A DNA stretch of 35,711 bases. It comes from Chromera velia. Taxonomy: Eukaryota > Sar > Chromeraceae. Both the position numbers and the translations under genes were made by a program. The notes beneath the pieces are model-generated. The model saw only the letters and a program-made list of their open reading frames with translations, was not told the DNA's origin and did no database searches. Within the stretch, counting starts at the first letter, position 1. Each line of letters starts with the position of its first letter. The stretch is taken from positions 1 through 35,711 of the forward strand of contig JAHBMJ010001110.1 in assembly GCA_018398765.1 (NCBI GenBank), in the 5' to 3' direction. Of this stretch, positions 18,903-30,545 are shown piece after piece.

Positions 18903-19149
18903 CTCTTTAGTGTCTCTCTGGTCCTTTGTCGGGCCAGTATGCATCTTGCCTAGGCATAGGTCCTGTCCGTCTATTATGGCCAATCTGTTGCAAGCGCAAG
19001 CCCCTCGGACTAGGCCGCCGCGCCTAGCTTATACTACTCCACGGTGGACAAAAATCAATACCTTTCATTCTCCATGTATTCGCGTGGTCAACTCTGCCTA
19101 TCTATAGATGAGCGTTGTGGTCTTCCTTTTCTTTTCCCCGACTTCTTCT
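18903..19149 (-). mobile_element. SINE-like element, copy 2
   Basis: About 95% identical to 3189-3434 with the same boundaries. About eleven differences can be counted by eye and all are transitions. Its minus frame keeps TGG in DAYWPDKGPERH where copy 1 has TAG, so this copy is nearer the ancestral sequence there. The flanks share only a weak ATGCGT match, so its target-site duplication has decayed or is short. Confidence 0.75.
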
Positions 19150-20542
19150 TCAATGCGTTCCTCAGCTAGTTAAAAAAATTTGTTTCTCCTCAACATTTCT
19201 TTATTAAACATTTTCTTTAGATCCATAAATTCTTTTGCACGCTTAGCGGCTTTTAGCTCCTTTGTCATGTTTCTTCAATCTAATGTTATCAGGCTCTTCT
19301 CTCCGTTTATGTTTTTTCTATCTCTTAAACATCACGTGGAATTGCGTGGACCAGAAAAGTACATGCATGTATGTATGCATGCATATAGTTCGGCTATAGA
19401 CCTAAGGCGGGTCCAACCCGTACGGTCAGTTTTAATTTTTTTGATGCGTGCGCTCCCTAACCCTTAAAACACCAAAATTTACCCATTAAAAAAGTAAAAA
19501 ATTTACCCATATGTGACTGACGATGTGACCGACGACGAACCAAGAATTGCATGCATGCCCCTTAGAAAAACATCGCCTCGGGCACTTCAGCTTTGCTGAG
19601 ATCAGCCGAGAGGCCCTGAGATCGCAAGCACTCGCATATCGCATTTGACGCACTCCGTGCGAATGACCCGGCCAGAAAGCGAAATTGACTTTGAAGTCGG
19701 AAGTACTCGAGTTTGTTAAGTGTGCTCTCAACCATATTTCCGGGGCCCTCAGGCCGGTTCCTAGACTATGTGCATCAGTTTTTCAATCGGAGATTCAGCA
19801 TGTACGATCGACATCTGCGCTTTCCCACCTCAACTCTTTGTGAGTGCTCCTCAGCTACGCTTTCCAGGTCATTTTTTTATTTTTTGAGGGGGGATCGTTG
19901 TTACGCAAAATTATCTTATTTTTTTGTATGCAACGCAACAGAAAAAGTGCCCCTCAAGTAACCCGCACGGAGCTGTGATCAGCTTGATCGACGGCTCTTC
20001 GCGTATCACGATGTGCCCCTCAAGTCACTTGCACGGCATTACATAATTAATTATAACTTGCGCACGGTCTCAAAAAGCATTTTTTGGATGCATTGCCGTG
20101 GCCTCCGCTACTCAACCTTGTATGTAAGATATGTCCAAGCCTCTGCAGACTCCTAAACGCCCCCTAAATGCCCCCTCGAGGCATTCACCCAATTGGTTGG
20201 GTATATCCCATTTAATAAACCAAAATTTGTCATAAAATATCTGGAGTCAATAAACCATAAACCGTTAAAAAATAACATACTTATATATGGAACTGATAGT
20301 GTTGTTTAATTAAAATTTAAGTTAAATTTCCAGTTTAACTCAAAGTTACTAGCAAAGCAGTTTAAATTTTTTAATTACCCAAAACTTTAGAGAAGATTCT
20401 GCAAGAAATCATTGTATACATCGTTTATTAGTTAGTTAGTTAGTTAGTTAGAGGATGTCTATCCCCAGTTGGAGCGCTAAGCTCCTGGGTGGTACATACA
20501 TGCATAGTTGTTGTTTGTTAAGTCGTCGGTGGAGTTGATCAG
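19150..20542. other. AT-rich stretch without genes
   Basis: Poly-T and poly-A runs and AATTAAA words; no trusted coding frame. A short direct repeat (GTGCCCCTCAAGT, near 19950 and 20012), a (TTAG)n run at about 20428-20450 and a small hairpin (GGAGC-GCTAA-GCTCC, near 20471) are the only structure seen. Confidence 0.4.
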
Positions 20543-20850
20543 TTAATCACTTTCTAGAATTGGGAGATAGACATCAAAGAAACAGGCCGGATGTGAGCGT
20601 AGAAGCGATCGAATGACATTACAGATGAACAGTTCAGATGTACTTGCACCGGAGAGTGAACAGTTACAATCATTTGAATTAATGGATTCCAGCTCAGCCA
20701 GGCAGTGCAGGAATTCTCTTTCATCCAGCCACTTGGCACATGAAGAAAGTCTATACATGAAGTCATTAACACACCGACTACAAGAATCATGTACACAGAG
20801 TTTGTGGTCACTACATTTAACAGGCAGAGCACTGCTTTCACCTTATGGGT
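20543..20850 (-). pseudogene. Cys/His-rich ORF fragment, probably retroelement-derived
   Basis: The minus frame reads VKCSDHKLCVHDSCSRCVND, then RLSSCAKWLDEREFLHCLAE, ending at TAA. The C-x2-H-x3-C-x4-C-x2-C spacing suggests a zinc-binding knuckle. It lies downstream, on the same strand, of the LINE reverse-transcriptase fragment, so it may be that element's C-terminal domain or a neighbouring remnant. There is no start and no upstream splice site I can defend. Confidence 0.4.
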
Positions 20851-21268
20851 TAAATGAGAGCAGACGTAAGAAACCGAACAGAGAGCCGTCGGTTACTGTG
20901 AGAGCAGATCGAGGGAGGGCGGAAAAACAATAGAGACCAGAGGCAGATTTGTTGTAAAGAAGAAACACAAACATGCGATGAGAGGAGGGAAAAGCTTATT
21001 GAAGGGGGGTGAGCTTGGCAAGAGGAGGGAAATATGAAGAAGCGATAGCCCCCGCCCGCCACGTGCAGACCTCTTCCGCAACTGCATCTCTAGCTCTGCC
21101 CTTAAAGAAGAGAGAACCGGTGCTTTGAACTCTCCGTCGCTGCTGCCCGCTGGTGCCAGGGTGTTGCGGCACTCCCACCCCTAACGAACAAACAAAATCC
21201 AGACCAGCCCAACGAAGCAGACGTAAGGAAGCTCTCGAAAAGTTTAACTCTGGACAACTGTTTCCCTT

Positions 21269-21775
21269 CTAGGCATGCAGCATTACAGCAGGAATGGTGT
21301 ATATAGTTTGTAAGAGCGAGTACCAGCAGTCGGCCACTCTAGAACAAAGCAGGGCTTTTGCAGGAAGCAGGCCAAAAATACATAGGGAGGGTAAACGAAG
21401 ACTGCGAGTAGACAGAGGGCCAGACCAGCATACAAAAGGGAGCTGCAAAGCATCGATTACAAGAAGATCGGCATCACAAAGAAGGAAGCATTCGAGGCAG
21501 TACAGTGCGACAGGGGACCAACATGCTCTAAAAACAGTCATCTGCGCATCTACACTGAGGGGACCTATGCTGGCAATCAGACCAAACATAGCCCCCATGG
21601 CGCGGGAGGCCGAAGCAATACGCGATTCAACTGTCTTACTGAGGCATCCCTCCTCAAAGAACAGGCACCCCAGGAACTTGTATTCCGTTGCCCATTCAAC
21701 CTCTTTCCCTTCATACACTACTAAACCGGAGCTTTCCCCAAATGCAGAGGCTGTTACGTATAAATGAGTATTAAA
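21269..21775 (-). pseudogene. Truncated non-LTR (LINE) reverse transcriptase, C-terminal part
   Basis: The minus frame reads VEWATEYKFLGCLFFEEG, then TVESRIASASRAMGAM, then MTVFRACWSPVALYCLECFL. This follows the LINE pattern after the catalytic core: a YLG motif, a repeated-basic helix, and a thumb region usually ending LLYGxE. The catalytic FADD box and upstream part are absent, so the copy is 5'-truncated near 21775. The open frame ends at 21269, and a further Trp/Arg-rich frame, shifted by one, continues toward 20900. No working element remains. Confidence 0.65.
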
Positions 21776-22329
21776 AATTTTATTAATTGTTAACGTAGGC
21801 TGTTACGCAGCTAGCTTTTAACGAATTTTATACTATTGCAACTTTTGTAATAACTTTACTTTCACTGTCTTTCACTGCATGTGTTATTACATGTTATCAG
21901 TCCTAGTATCAATTTATCAGACCTAGGCAGACTTAGTGTCAGACAGTGTCTGAGACTAGGTTTAAGACTGTCTTTAATTCATCGCGCGTAGCTGTTTAAA
22001 ACATCGAAGCATATACATATATAAATAATAGGATGCTCTTAACTTTGAATTGATGGGCTATTTGATACGATCGAGTTTAATTTGAACTGAAACTTGAACG
22101 ACTAGTGAAAAGACGACGCTTCACTTCTTTTTTTGCGTTGAGCGTCACTTCTCACCTCACCGTTACGAAGACCTACTCAGCATCAGCAGTCACAATTTTG
22201 ACGAGGGCAGAAAAATGCCATGGCCAGAAATGTGTCGAAAGTTGAAGAGAAGAAAATTGGCAGCCGACACGCGACTGAATCAAATCAAACTGAGGAAATC
22301 AGACACGGGGAAAGAAGCTGCGCATGCAA
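21776..22329. other. Gene-free region below the large Ser/Arg-rich gene
   Basis: AT-rich sequence with TTAT and TTAG words; no coding signal. It would hold the 3' UTR of the minus-strand gene that ends at 22330. Confidence 0.4.
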
Positions 22330-25300
22330 TCAGAACATTGAGGACTCTGAAGGTTCCCCTGGCACTGCTGGTAGAGAGGCGTGATCCGCAGAGTCCAGAG
22401 CACTCCCTTTCTCTTCCCCCGCCTGTTCGACAGAGTCCCCTGCCACGTCTCCCAAGATCTGAGGAGAGTCAGAGGGAAGCAGAGGTCCAGAGTGAATGCT
22501 GCTCACACGGTCACGGTCCTTCTCGTGCAGCATCAGGTCCTTGGGGGGATCTCCTGATACCCCGGGCTTCAGGTTGGAGTCTGCTGGGACGCTTCCTCTG
22601 GAAGAGGATGGACCGTCTTTTCTTTCCCTGTCTCCCTCTTTCGTTCTGCCCCCTCCCCTTCCGAGACTCGATGAGGAGAGGGAGGACCGCGAACCTGCCG
22701 CATCGCTGCCCCTTGCCCAAAACCTGAAGGCCCTAATCTTCCTCTGCAAGGAAGGAAAGGAAGGCGGCATCAATGGAAAAAGTAAGCTTCAATTGAGCCA
22801 ACCATCAAGATGAAATTTTGAAGAAAAAGAAGGTACCGGGGAACAGAGTTCTCTCTCCAGATGTGCAGGCACGTGTAATGAAACTGAAATACGCCTTTTA
22901 GTTAGCAATCTGCGAATAAAAAAGAGCGAAAGCCAACTTTTCAAATGAAAAGCACATTCATCCCCATGTGTGTTCATATTGGCATTCCGGCCTGTTCGCT
23001 GATTATCTGAAGGACAAAGAGAAAGATTCTACATGACAGGTAGGTACCCTGACTGACCCTATGCACAGGCCTCAGCAACGCTCTCCACATTTGCATCGTC
23101 CTCTGGAGGTTTCGTGCCCCCAGGCTCTTGCGGGCCCCCAGTGTTCCCTCTTTCTCTTTCTCGGGTTTCGCTTCTGCCTGTTCACGCGATGAAGCAGAAG
23201 GGGAGGGCGAAGAAGAAAAAGACCCGGCAGAAGATGCCCCCGCAACGCCAATACCCTCAAGGGCTGCGGTATGCGCGTCTGGAGGTGCAAGGGGGGCGTG
23301 TCTGGAAGCATCTGTATGTGCAACACTTGCAACGCTTGTGCGTGTATCCATAGACTGATGAGAGCTGAGAGGTTCTGGAACGAGCGACACGCCCATTCTA
23401 CCAATGAAGGGGTTCGGCAAAGCTGCATCCGATGATGCTGAAGGAGAGACCGATGCTTCGGATGAAACCGCACTGTCTGGTTCCATCAACTCCTCTCCCT
23501 CTCTCTCTGCTGCAGCATTCGGCCGATCTCTCTCGTCTTCGTCAGATGCTTCAACAGGTTCTGCAAGCTCTCTTGTCAGAGAAATATTCCCTGCCACGGT
23601 CTTACGCTGAGCCCCTGTTTTAGATGTTTGCTGCCGAGCTAAGGAAACAGACTGTCGCACGAGACCCTCCATACCACCCAGCAGAGCGGCAGAGCACCGG
23701 CGCTTTTCTGCATCTGTCGGACTGCCCCGACCCTCTCTTTGGCCTAGGGGGGAGTCTGGAACGACAGGGGAAGGCGGGTCGCCTCTACCAACATTCGCTA
23801 TACCGGCATCTGTCTTGGCTGTCATCTTCCTTGATGCTGTTTTGGGTGTCATGATTTCGGAAAAAAGAGTGGCTCTTTGCGACTGCGGAGTGCGGACTCT
23901 CTGTGTTGACTGACGTGACAGCGCAGCTCTTCCTACTGAAGTCTGCCTTGCGAGGGGTCCTCCTACAGTTGTCCTGGCAGACCGCAACCTACTGGGACTG
24001 TCAGCTGTCCCTGCTGCAAATCTCGCTGTCGTTGTTTGGCTTCCTCGCTTCCCACCTCCTGCTGCTGTCGGACTTTCTTCGTCTGAATCTGGAACTGCCA
24101 TCGAGTCCGGTGCTCCTGTTCTCATGTTCAGAAAACGGAGGGACATGATCCTTGTTCGCGCTGTGTTGAGCGTCGCCCTGTGACGCAGTGTAGAGGCGCG
24201 TTCTCTCCTAGAGGACCCAACAGATGACGCTATGGACTGACGCCTGCTGTCCATCCCGGCGTGTGAGGGAGAGGGACTCTGGCGGGATGACGCAGACATA
24301 CGATGGCTTGCTGATGCTGCAAAACTGGGCCTGCGATTCACCCGTGCCTCCAGTCCCTCTGAAGGCGCAATTGACGCGCGGCGAGAAGACAAAGAAGATT
24401 TCCTTTTTGAGGGACTGCCTGGGTGAGGCTGCTGTGCACCTGGAGCGGTGGAAGAACGACGAGAGGGGGAGTTTGCAGAAGAGGCAACTGACTGTCTCGA
24501 TGCTCCTGCGACACCACTCGTCTTCTCTCTAAAGGAAGGAGAGCTTCCTTCAGCTAGACGGACTGATCCGCGTCGACTGACTGACGATGCGAGAGACGCA
24601 GCTCGCGGTCGTCGTTCTCTTCCAGATGCTCCACTGTCTGAGAGTTGACTCTTGGATGTATTGGATCTCTTGAGGCTCCCAGAATTTGACATGCGATGAG
24701 CATCTGACAATGCTGCTGCTGCTGCTGCGGGTTGTGCACCTTCCATTGGTTCAAAATTTGGGGTATCAGGACCGAGGGAGTCAGTTGACCTTGCGAGTGA
24801 GCTGGATCTCCGGGGCTTCAACCGGCCCACCTCTGGGCTGATGGCATTGATAACAACGCTCTTCTGTCGGGGCCGTGCCTTGGCTAGAGGGGAAACCAAA
24901 CATGAGGCTGGGGGGGAGGTGACACCTCGACTGGGGCTGTTTTGGGAGTCGCTTCCTTTTCCTTCACTTGGTCTGAGGGATGAGGGTGAGTCGATCATCG
25001 AATCTATCAGGTTGGTTTGCAATGGCATCGGGAGGTTGGAAGGAGCCGATAGGGCTTCGATACCTTTTACGGGTTCACTGTCTCCGATACTCTGATTTTC
25101 TCTTTCCACATGATCTGTCTGTGCGGTTCTCGGTGGTGGGAGGGGGCCGAATGGAGGCGGGGGGGTGGGGTTTGGCGCTTCCTGTGGACTCCAGTGGCCG
25201 TCAATGTCTTCCCTCCGCCCTCCTCCTGTAGAGACCCTGAAGGCCGTGACTGGGGAGACGGAAGAGGAAGAGAGGGCTTCTTTTCGAGAAGAGACGGAAG

Positions 25301-28300
25301 GAGAAGAATGAGAATGAGAAGCAGAAGAAGATTGAGGAGACAGAGGAGACGGCTGGGAAGGAGGGAAAGAGGAAGGCATCGACTTCCCTCCCTCACCATC
25401 TGGAGACAGTAGCCCCCCCCGGTCTACAATCTTGTCCGTCAACTCAGCTTCTTCTCCTACACCGGCAACAGCGGGTGTGGACCCTCTTTGACTCTCGGAA
25501 GGTGCTGGTCCTTCAGTAGGAGGCGGCTGCTTCTCTCTGGCACTATAGTCAAACTCTGTGGGAGCAAGAAGAGGGTGACCTTCTCCTGCGACGGGGGGGG
25601 ATGGAAGGGGAGCGGGAGCAGGAGAGGGGTCAGTCGGGGGTGGAAAGGATTCGACTGATTTGCCCATCGGAACTATGGGGGAACTCTTGTCTTCGCTTGC
25701 TCCTCCTCCTCCTGCTGCTGCTGTCTCTTGAGGTGCGGCTACTGACTCTCTGAGCAAACTTCCTCTGGTTTCCCCAATGATCGTCGGCACCGAACTTCTC
25801 TTGGCCATCGCGGCTTTTCTTTTCGGAATGATCTTCACCGGCTTGGAAGTGCCCCCCCCACTAAGCATGTTGGCCCAGAGGTCTGCGGCTGCAACAGGGG
25901 CTGACGCACGCGTGCCTGCGTTTCTGAGGGCCCATCCCGGAGAGGCTCGGCTCTTTTGACGTGACACTCCTGGGGCGTCTGGCCGTGTGGCGGCATTACT
26001 TCTCAATCCCCACCCCGGAGACGCCCTGCTTTTCTGACGGGTAACGGGGTCGTTTTGTGTGTCGTGCCTTGTAGCACTCCGCAACCCCCACCCCGGAGAC
26101 ACTCGGCTTTTCTGACGTGCAACAGTAGTGTCAGTCTGCGTGTCGTGCCGTGTGGCGCTTCTCAGCCCCCACCCCGGAGAGGCCCTGCTTTTCTGACGCA
26201 CTACTGCTGGGTCATTCTGTGTGTCATGCCGTGTGGCGCTTCTCAACCCCGAACCCGGAGACGCCCGGCTTTTCTGACGGGCAACCGCTGCGTCAGTCTG
26301 TGTGTTGTGTCGTGTGGCGCTCCTCAACCCCCATCCCGGAGAGGTTCGGCTTTTCTGGGAAGCTATACTGGATTCCCTTGTGGTGCGTCTGGTGTCATGC
26401 CTAGAGACGCTTCGACGTCCTATACTTGACTCTCGTGTACCGTGACGTGTGTCATGTCTCATGACACTTCGCAGACCTGCATTTGACTCACGGGTGCCGT
26501 GCCGTGTGTCGTGCCTGGTGGCACTCCGCAACCCCCACGCGGGAGACGCCTGACTTTTCTGACGTACGATACCACCCCCCGGTTTGGTTTCTGTTTTTTC
26601 AGTCTGCTCCCCTGGAGGTTCGCTGTCAAGCAATCCAGGTCGGAAGGAGACGGAAGGCGCCGACGCTTTCACTGCTTCAACGTCCCCCGTCGATGGCTGA
26701 GGACCTGCAACAGGCCCCTCTTCCTTCTCCTTCTGTTCATGGGTGTCAATACTCGGCTGTCGCTGTGTGCCCATAATCTCTGTCAAACTTTTGACTTCCC
26801 TCTCCTCTTCCTTTTGGGACTCTTCCGGAGGAACCGAACACCCAGTGCTCAGCTTCCTCTCATTTGGCTGGGCACTGTCCGTAACGCCCAATTCATTTTT
26901 GCTTCCCCCCCCTACTTCCGAACCCTGTAAGCTTTCCTGCCGTCCGGCACTGCGAACGCTTGACTTTCGTTCAGACCCCTGAATACTTCCTTGCTGCCCT
27001 CCAGCGTCCCTGATTCCAATCCCACTCTCTGTATGATTACTCCCTTGATGCCCTGTACTTTGAATGCTTGGCTTTCTTTCAGAGGTTTGAAGACTTTCCT
27101 GTTGCCCCCCTGCATCCCTGTTTACAACCCCACCCTCAGAATGTATGCTCCCTTGTCGTGCAGCACTGTGCGTACTTGACTTTCGTTCAGACCCATGAAT
27201 ACTTCCCTGTTCGCCCGTGCCTCTCGCCCCATCTTCAGACGCTTTCATATTTTCCTGCCTCCTAGAACTTTGAATGCTCGACCTTCTTTCAGATCCTTGA
27301 ACGCTTGCCTGACGCTCTACTGCATTGCCCCCCCCTTTCACCCCCCCCTCAAACTGACTTTCCCTACTCCCACTCTTTTGCACAGACTCTTTTCTGCCTG
27401 CACCCGTCCTCTCGGAGGACTTTGCACTCTCATGTCCTCTGGGTTGAGGGCCCGATTCGCTTCTTCTTTCAGAACCCTCAACGGGAACAATCGAAGAAAC
27501 TTGAGAAGCCTCTCTCTCTCCGCTCTCCTCCTGCCCCTCCTCCTCTTCTTCCGTACTTGTGGCACTGACCCACGACTCACGCCGCACTTCCTCCTCCGCA
27601 CTCTCCTGAACGCGGGGCGCTCGTTCCCCTCGGTGGGCTTTTTGCCACCGTCTCCGCGCTGCCCCCCCCCAAAGTTCAAGTCGCTCCCTCGCCGCACGCC
27701 CCCTCCCCTTCAGTGAACTCCTCCCCTTGCCTCTAGGTCTGAGGAAGAGGGTACACCCAGAACGGCGTCGAATCCCCAGAACGCAGGGGCGAGGGGAGGT
27801 CCTGGCAGAGCGAGCGAGATCAGAGGCCTCGCTGTAGAATCCAGACCTGCACGCAACCGTGTCGCTCAAGGGGGGGAAAGTCACACTCTCGCACTTACGT
27901 ACTCGATCATGCATCACTCACCCAACCATTTACTCATCCACTGACTCATCGGATCACTCTCGAGAAACCCAGATGAGGTTGGCATGGGAAGGCCTGGTGA
28001 GCATGCGGAGGAAAGTAAAGTAAAGAGAAAATGAATGCAGGCAGGGAGGTATTCCTTCCTTCCTTGCTGTGTTTTTCTTTTCAATCCGCTTGTCGACACA
28101 GAGGAGCTGATACCAGAGATAAAGAAAGGACGAGAAGAAGAAAAAGAGGAGCAGAAAAGAAAAGGAAGCAAGGGAGGGAGGAAAGAAATAAGCAAGCAAG
28201 GAAGGGAGGGGGGGAAGAAGAACGGAAGGAGGGAGGGAAAGCCGAGAGAGAGGGAGGAAACTCTGCTTTTGACGATCAATCAACACAATCATCAATCTGT

Positions 28301-29537
28301 CCGTTTTCGCATCCACACACACATTCAATCGTATCCTTTGACCTACACACACAGACCTGGTTGTTCGTCTTCTCTGACTTTCCTCAATGAGGGGAAAAGT
28401 GCGGTCGAAGAACCTGTGGGAGGTGGAGGAGAAGTACATGGCAGAGCGAGCGCGGTTCATGGGAGTTCTGGATCTTGACCCCGCCCCCCCATTCTGGCTC
28501 TGGCTGTCTCTGTCTCTATCCATACTCTCCGACAGACCCCCAGCTCCTCCATCCAAAGTCCTTCTCGTCCCCCCTCCCCATGTCCCCCCCAAACCATTTG
28601 CCGTTTTTGACCTGGACAGGGTAGACGGACCCCGGCTACCGCGTGACGTTCCCGCCAGACCGAGTTGTTTGGCCATGTCCCGCACTGGAGATCCAGACCG
28701 ATTCCACATAAACAGATCGTGACCGTCTACCCGGGGGGTGGTCAACTCTCTCCACCCTCCTGACAGACGGGGTGTCCATCCCTCTTCTCCTCTATGCGTC
28801 TTCAGGAATATTCCACACGAACAGGGATTCGGGTTTCGGGATATCGGGCTGACTTTGTTCTTGCCTCCCTCTCCGTGTCCCTGCTCCTCACCCGATCCTC
28901 TCCACCCCTCCCGGGGGCTCCCGCCCCTTCCCCTTGCGGCAGGCGGTAGGGCTGTCAGCGCCGTAATTCCCTCTGCACCTACCTTCCTCTGCCCCTGCTC
29001 AGAAGAAGACAGCGGACTTCGATCAGCAGAGAGTCTACCTGGGCGCAGGTTGTCCCCGTTACCCCAGGCACGCACGGCAGGGGAAACCGTTCCGGGAGGC
29101 CTACACATGAAGTCTCCTATTTGATGGGCTCGACTGAGCGGACTTCCTGAGAGAAGGGAACAGCAGAGGGACGCGGAGGGACTCCCACCTCCCCCCCCCC
29201 CTGGATGTACTGACCATTCCCAGGGCCAATGACAGGGGTGACGGGGAGAGAGGAGGGTCATGGGAATATGCCCTTTGAGGTCTTCATCCACAGCATGCAG
29301 ACTCAGTTTTGCGCCTCTGTGTTGGATGTCTGGAGGTAAGAGGGCGAAGGGAGAGTACGGAGAAGAAGACCTGGGGGGACTGCAGCCAGCGTGGTCATGT
29401 GCTGAAGGGGGGGTCGCCTGTGAGAGTGTACCTGGCTGTAGACGGCAACCTCCTTGCTTGACCCCCACAAACTTGAAAGGTACACGCGCAGGCGGAGAGA
29501 ATACGCCAGCCTGCCCCTCTTCGACTTCAGATTCCAT
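22330..29537 (-). CDS. Large Ser/Arg-rich, mostly disordered protein with tandem repeats
   Basis: Exon 1 runs 29537-28379 (ATG in context GGAATGG), ending at a phase 1 GTCAGA donor. Exon 2 is 27993-27922. A very long exon 3 lies within about 27850-23058. The exon 1-2 joint reads FPLIEES-LPMPTSSGF. The exon 2-3 joint is unsettled: the GTGAGT donor is phase 1, while the best acceptors in exon 3 (near 27850 and 27801) need phase 2. The C-terminus may be a short exon (23006-22974, ending EQAGMPI) or a longer one (22743-22330, RKIRAFRFW to SESSMF); both accept the phase 0 end. The product, near 2,000-2,150 residues, is rich in Ser, Arg, Gly and Pro, with SERK/SIQG repeats and seven QKSRASPGWGLR repeats. 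No domain is recognised. RxxS-type sites suggest heavy phosphorylation. A cytoskeletal or scaffold role is only a guess. Confidence 0.6.
25925..26565 (-). repeat. Coding tandem repeats, QKSRASPGWGLR type
   Basis: Seven imperfect copies of a unit of about 27 residues centred on QKSRASPGWGLRSATRHDT, interrupted by three copies of a shorter HDTRHGTRES unit. Copies vary at few positions (R/Q, A/T/V, G/A). The DNA repeats as blocks of roughly 80 bases with CCCCACCCCGGAGA cores on the plus strand. The units are basic, with regularly spaced serines. Confidence 0.85.
26895..27315 (-). repeat. Coding repeats, SIQGSERKSS type
   Basis: Several degenerate units of GSERKSS, followed by SIQG/SIHS and RDAGGQQ, in the N-terminal third of the large Ser/Arg-rich protein. 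They are of a different kind from the later QKSRASPGWGLR array. Confidence 0.7.
28145..28260. repeat. Purine-rich tract in intron 1 of the Ser/Arg-rich gene
   Basis: GGAAGGAGG-type purine repeat on the plus strand, hence a long pyrimidine tract in the minus-strand transcript, upstream of the exon 2 acceptor. Confidence 0.7.
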
Positions 29538-30545
29538 TCCGACGTTTCTCTACTTGTTTTCAGATGAGAATAAAGAAGAAGCAAGAAGATCAGTGATCAA
29601 CCGGGAACCGACCACAGTGGTGGTGGACTTTTGAGCACGTCACCACAGACTGACATGAAGACGACAGCGAGAGACAGCTTTGCATGTCATAGTGTGCTCG
29701 TTTATGGGACAGGCCGGCAAGAGTCTTGGCGAAGGAAATGCCATTCTCGGCATTCAAGAAGCTCAACAACGGTGAAAGCTAGGGACAGAAAGTATGAACA
29801 GTGCGCATTCAACTCGCTGCAGATTGACGAAACATCGATCCCATATATATATATATATATATATATGCACAAAATATTAGACATATATATATGTGTTAGT
29901 GTATATATACACACATAATTGATTAATTTATTCTCCACATATATACAGATTAGCCGATCTGTATTGAAAAAATAATTAATTATTGAAAATATTAATATCG
30001 ATACGTAAAAAATCGCTGTCTCACGTGATGCGCGCTTAACGCGATTGAGGGTGCGGGGCTGGCACAAACTTACTCATTAATATTGCGCCATTCGATTTGC
30101 GGGCGGTATAGCCGCGCGCGGTTCGAGCAAACAATATTATCAGTCATACAGTTTAGTACATCTGGTTTATTCGACTTTATCAGTGATTTTTTTCGGTTTT
30201 TCGGACAAATATCTGTAGATTGCATGACTGCATTGAACGTGCCATATCGTCCAATGCAGTGTGAATGCAAAGGATAATATTTGCTTTTCGGAGCCGATCA
30301 ACGAAAGACTAACCTTTTCCAGCAATCGTTTATCTGTGGTGGATGGTTGAGGAAGGGAAGCGGCCTCAGTCTATCTTATCCATCTTTTCACCCAATGAAC
30401 CCGCCTTCTGTATCTTCATAAGCAGTACACCCGATTCTTCTTTTCATCTAATTCGAACAACTGTACAACTCAAGTAGAACAACAGGCTTTCGCCTAGCTT
30501 TCCGTCCTTCCTTCTTCGTGCTTGTGTGAGGTCTCTTCTTTGACC
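29538..30545. other. Divergent intergenic region between two genes
   Basis: Lies between the start of the minus-strand Ser/Arg-rich gene and the plus-strand cyclin-like gene, so it should hold both promoters. It has an (AT)n run near 29844-29866, AT-rich DNA to about 30000 and mixed sequence after that. No clear core-promoter motif is seen. Confidence 0.45.
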
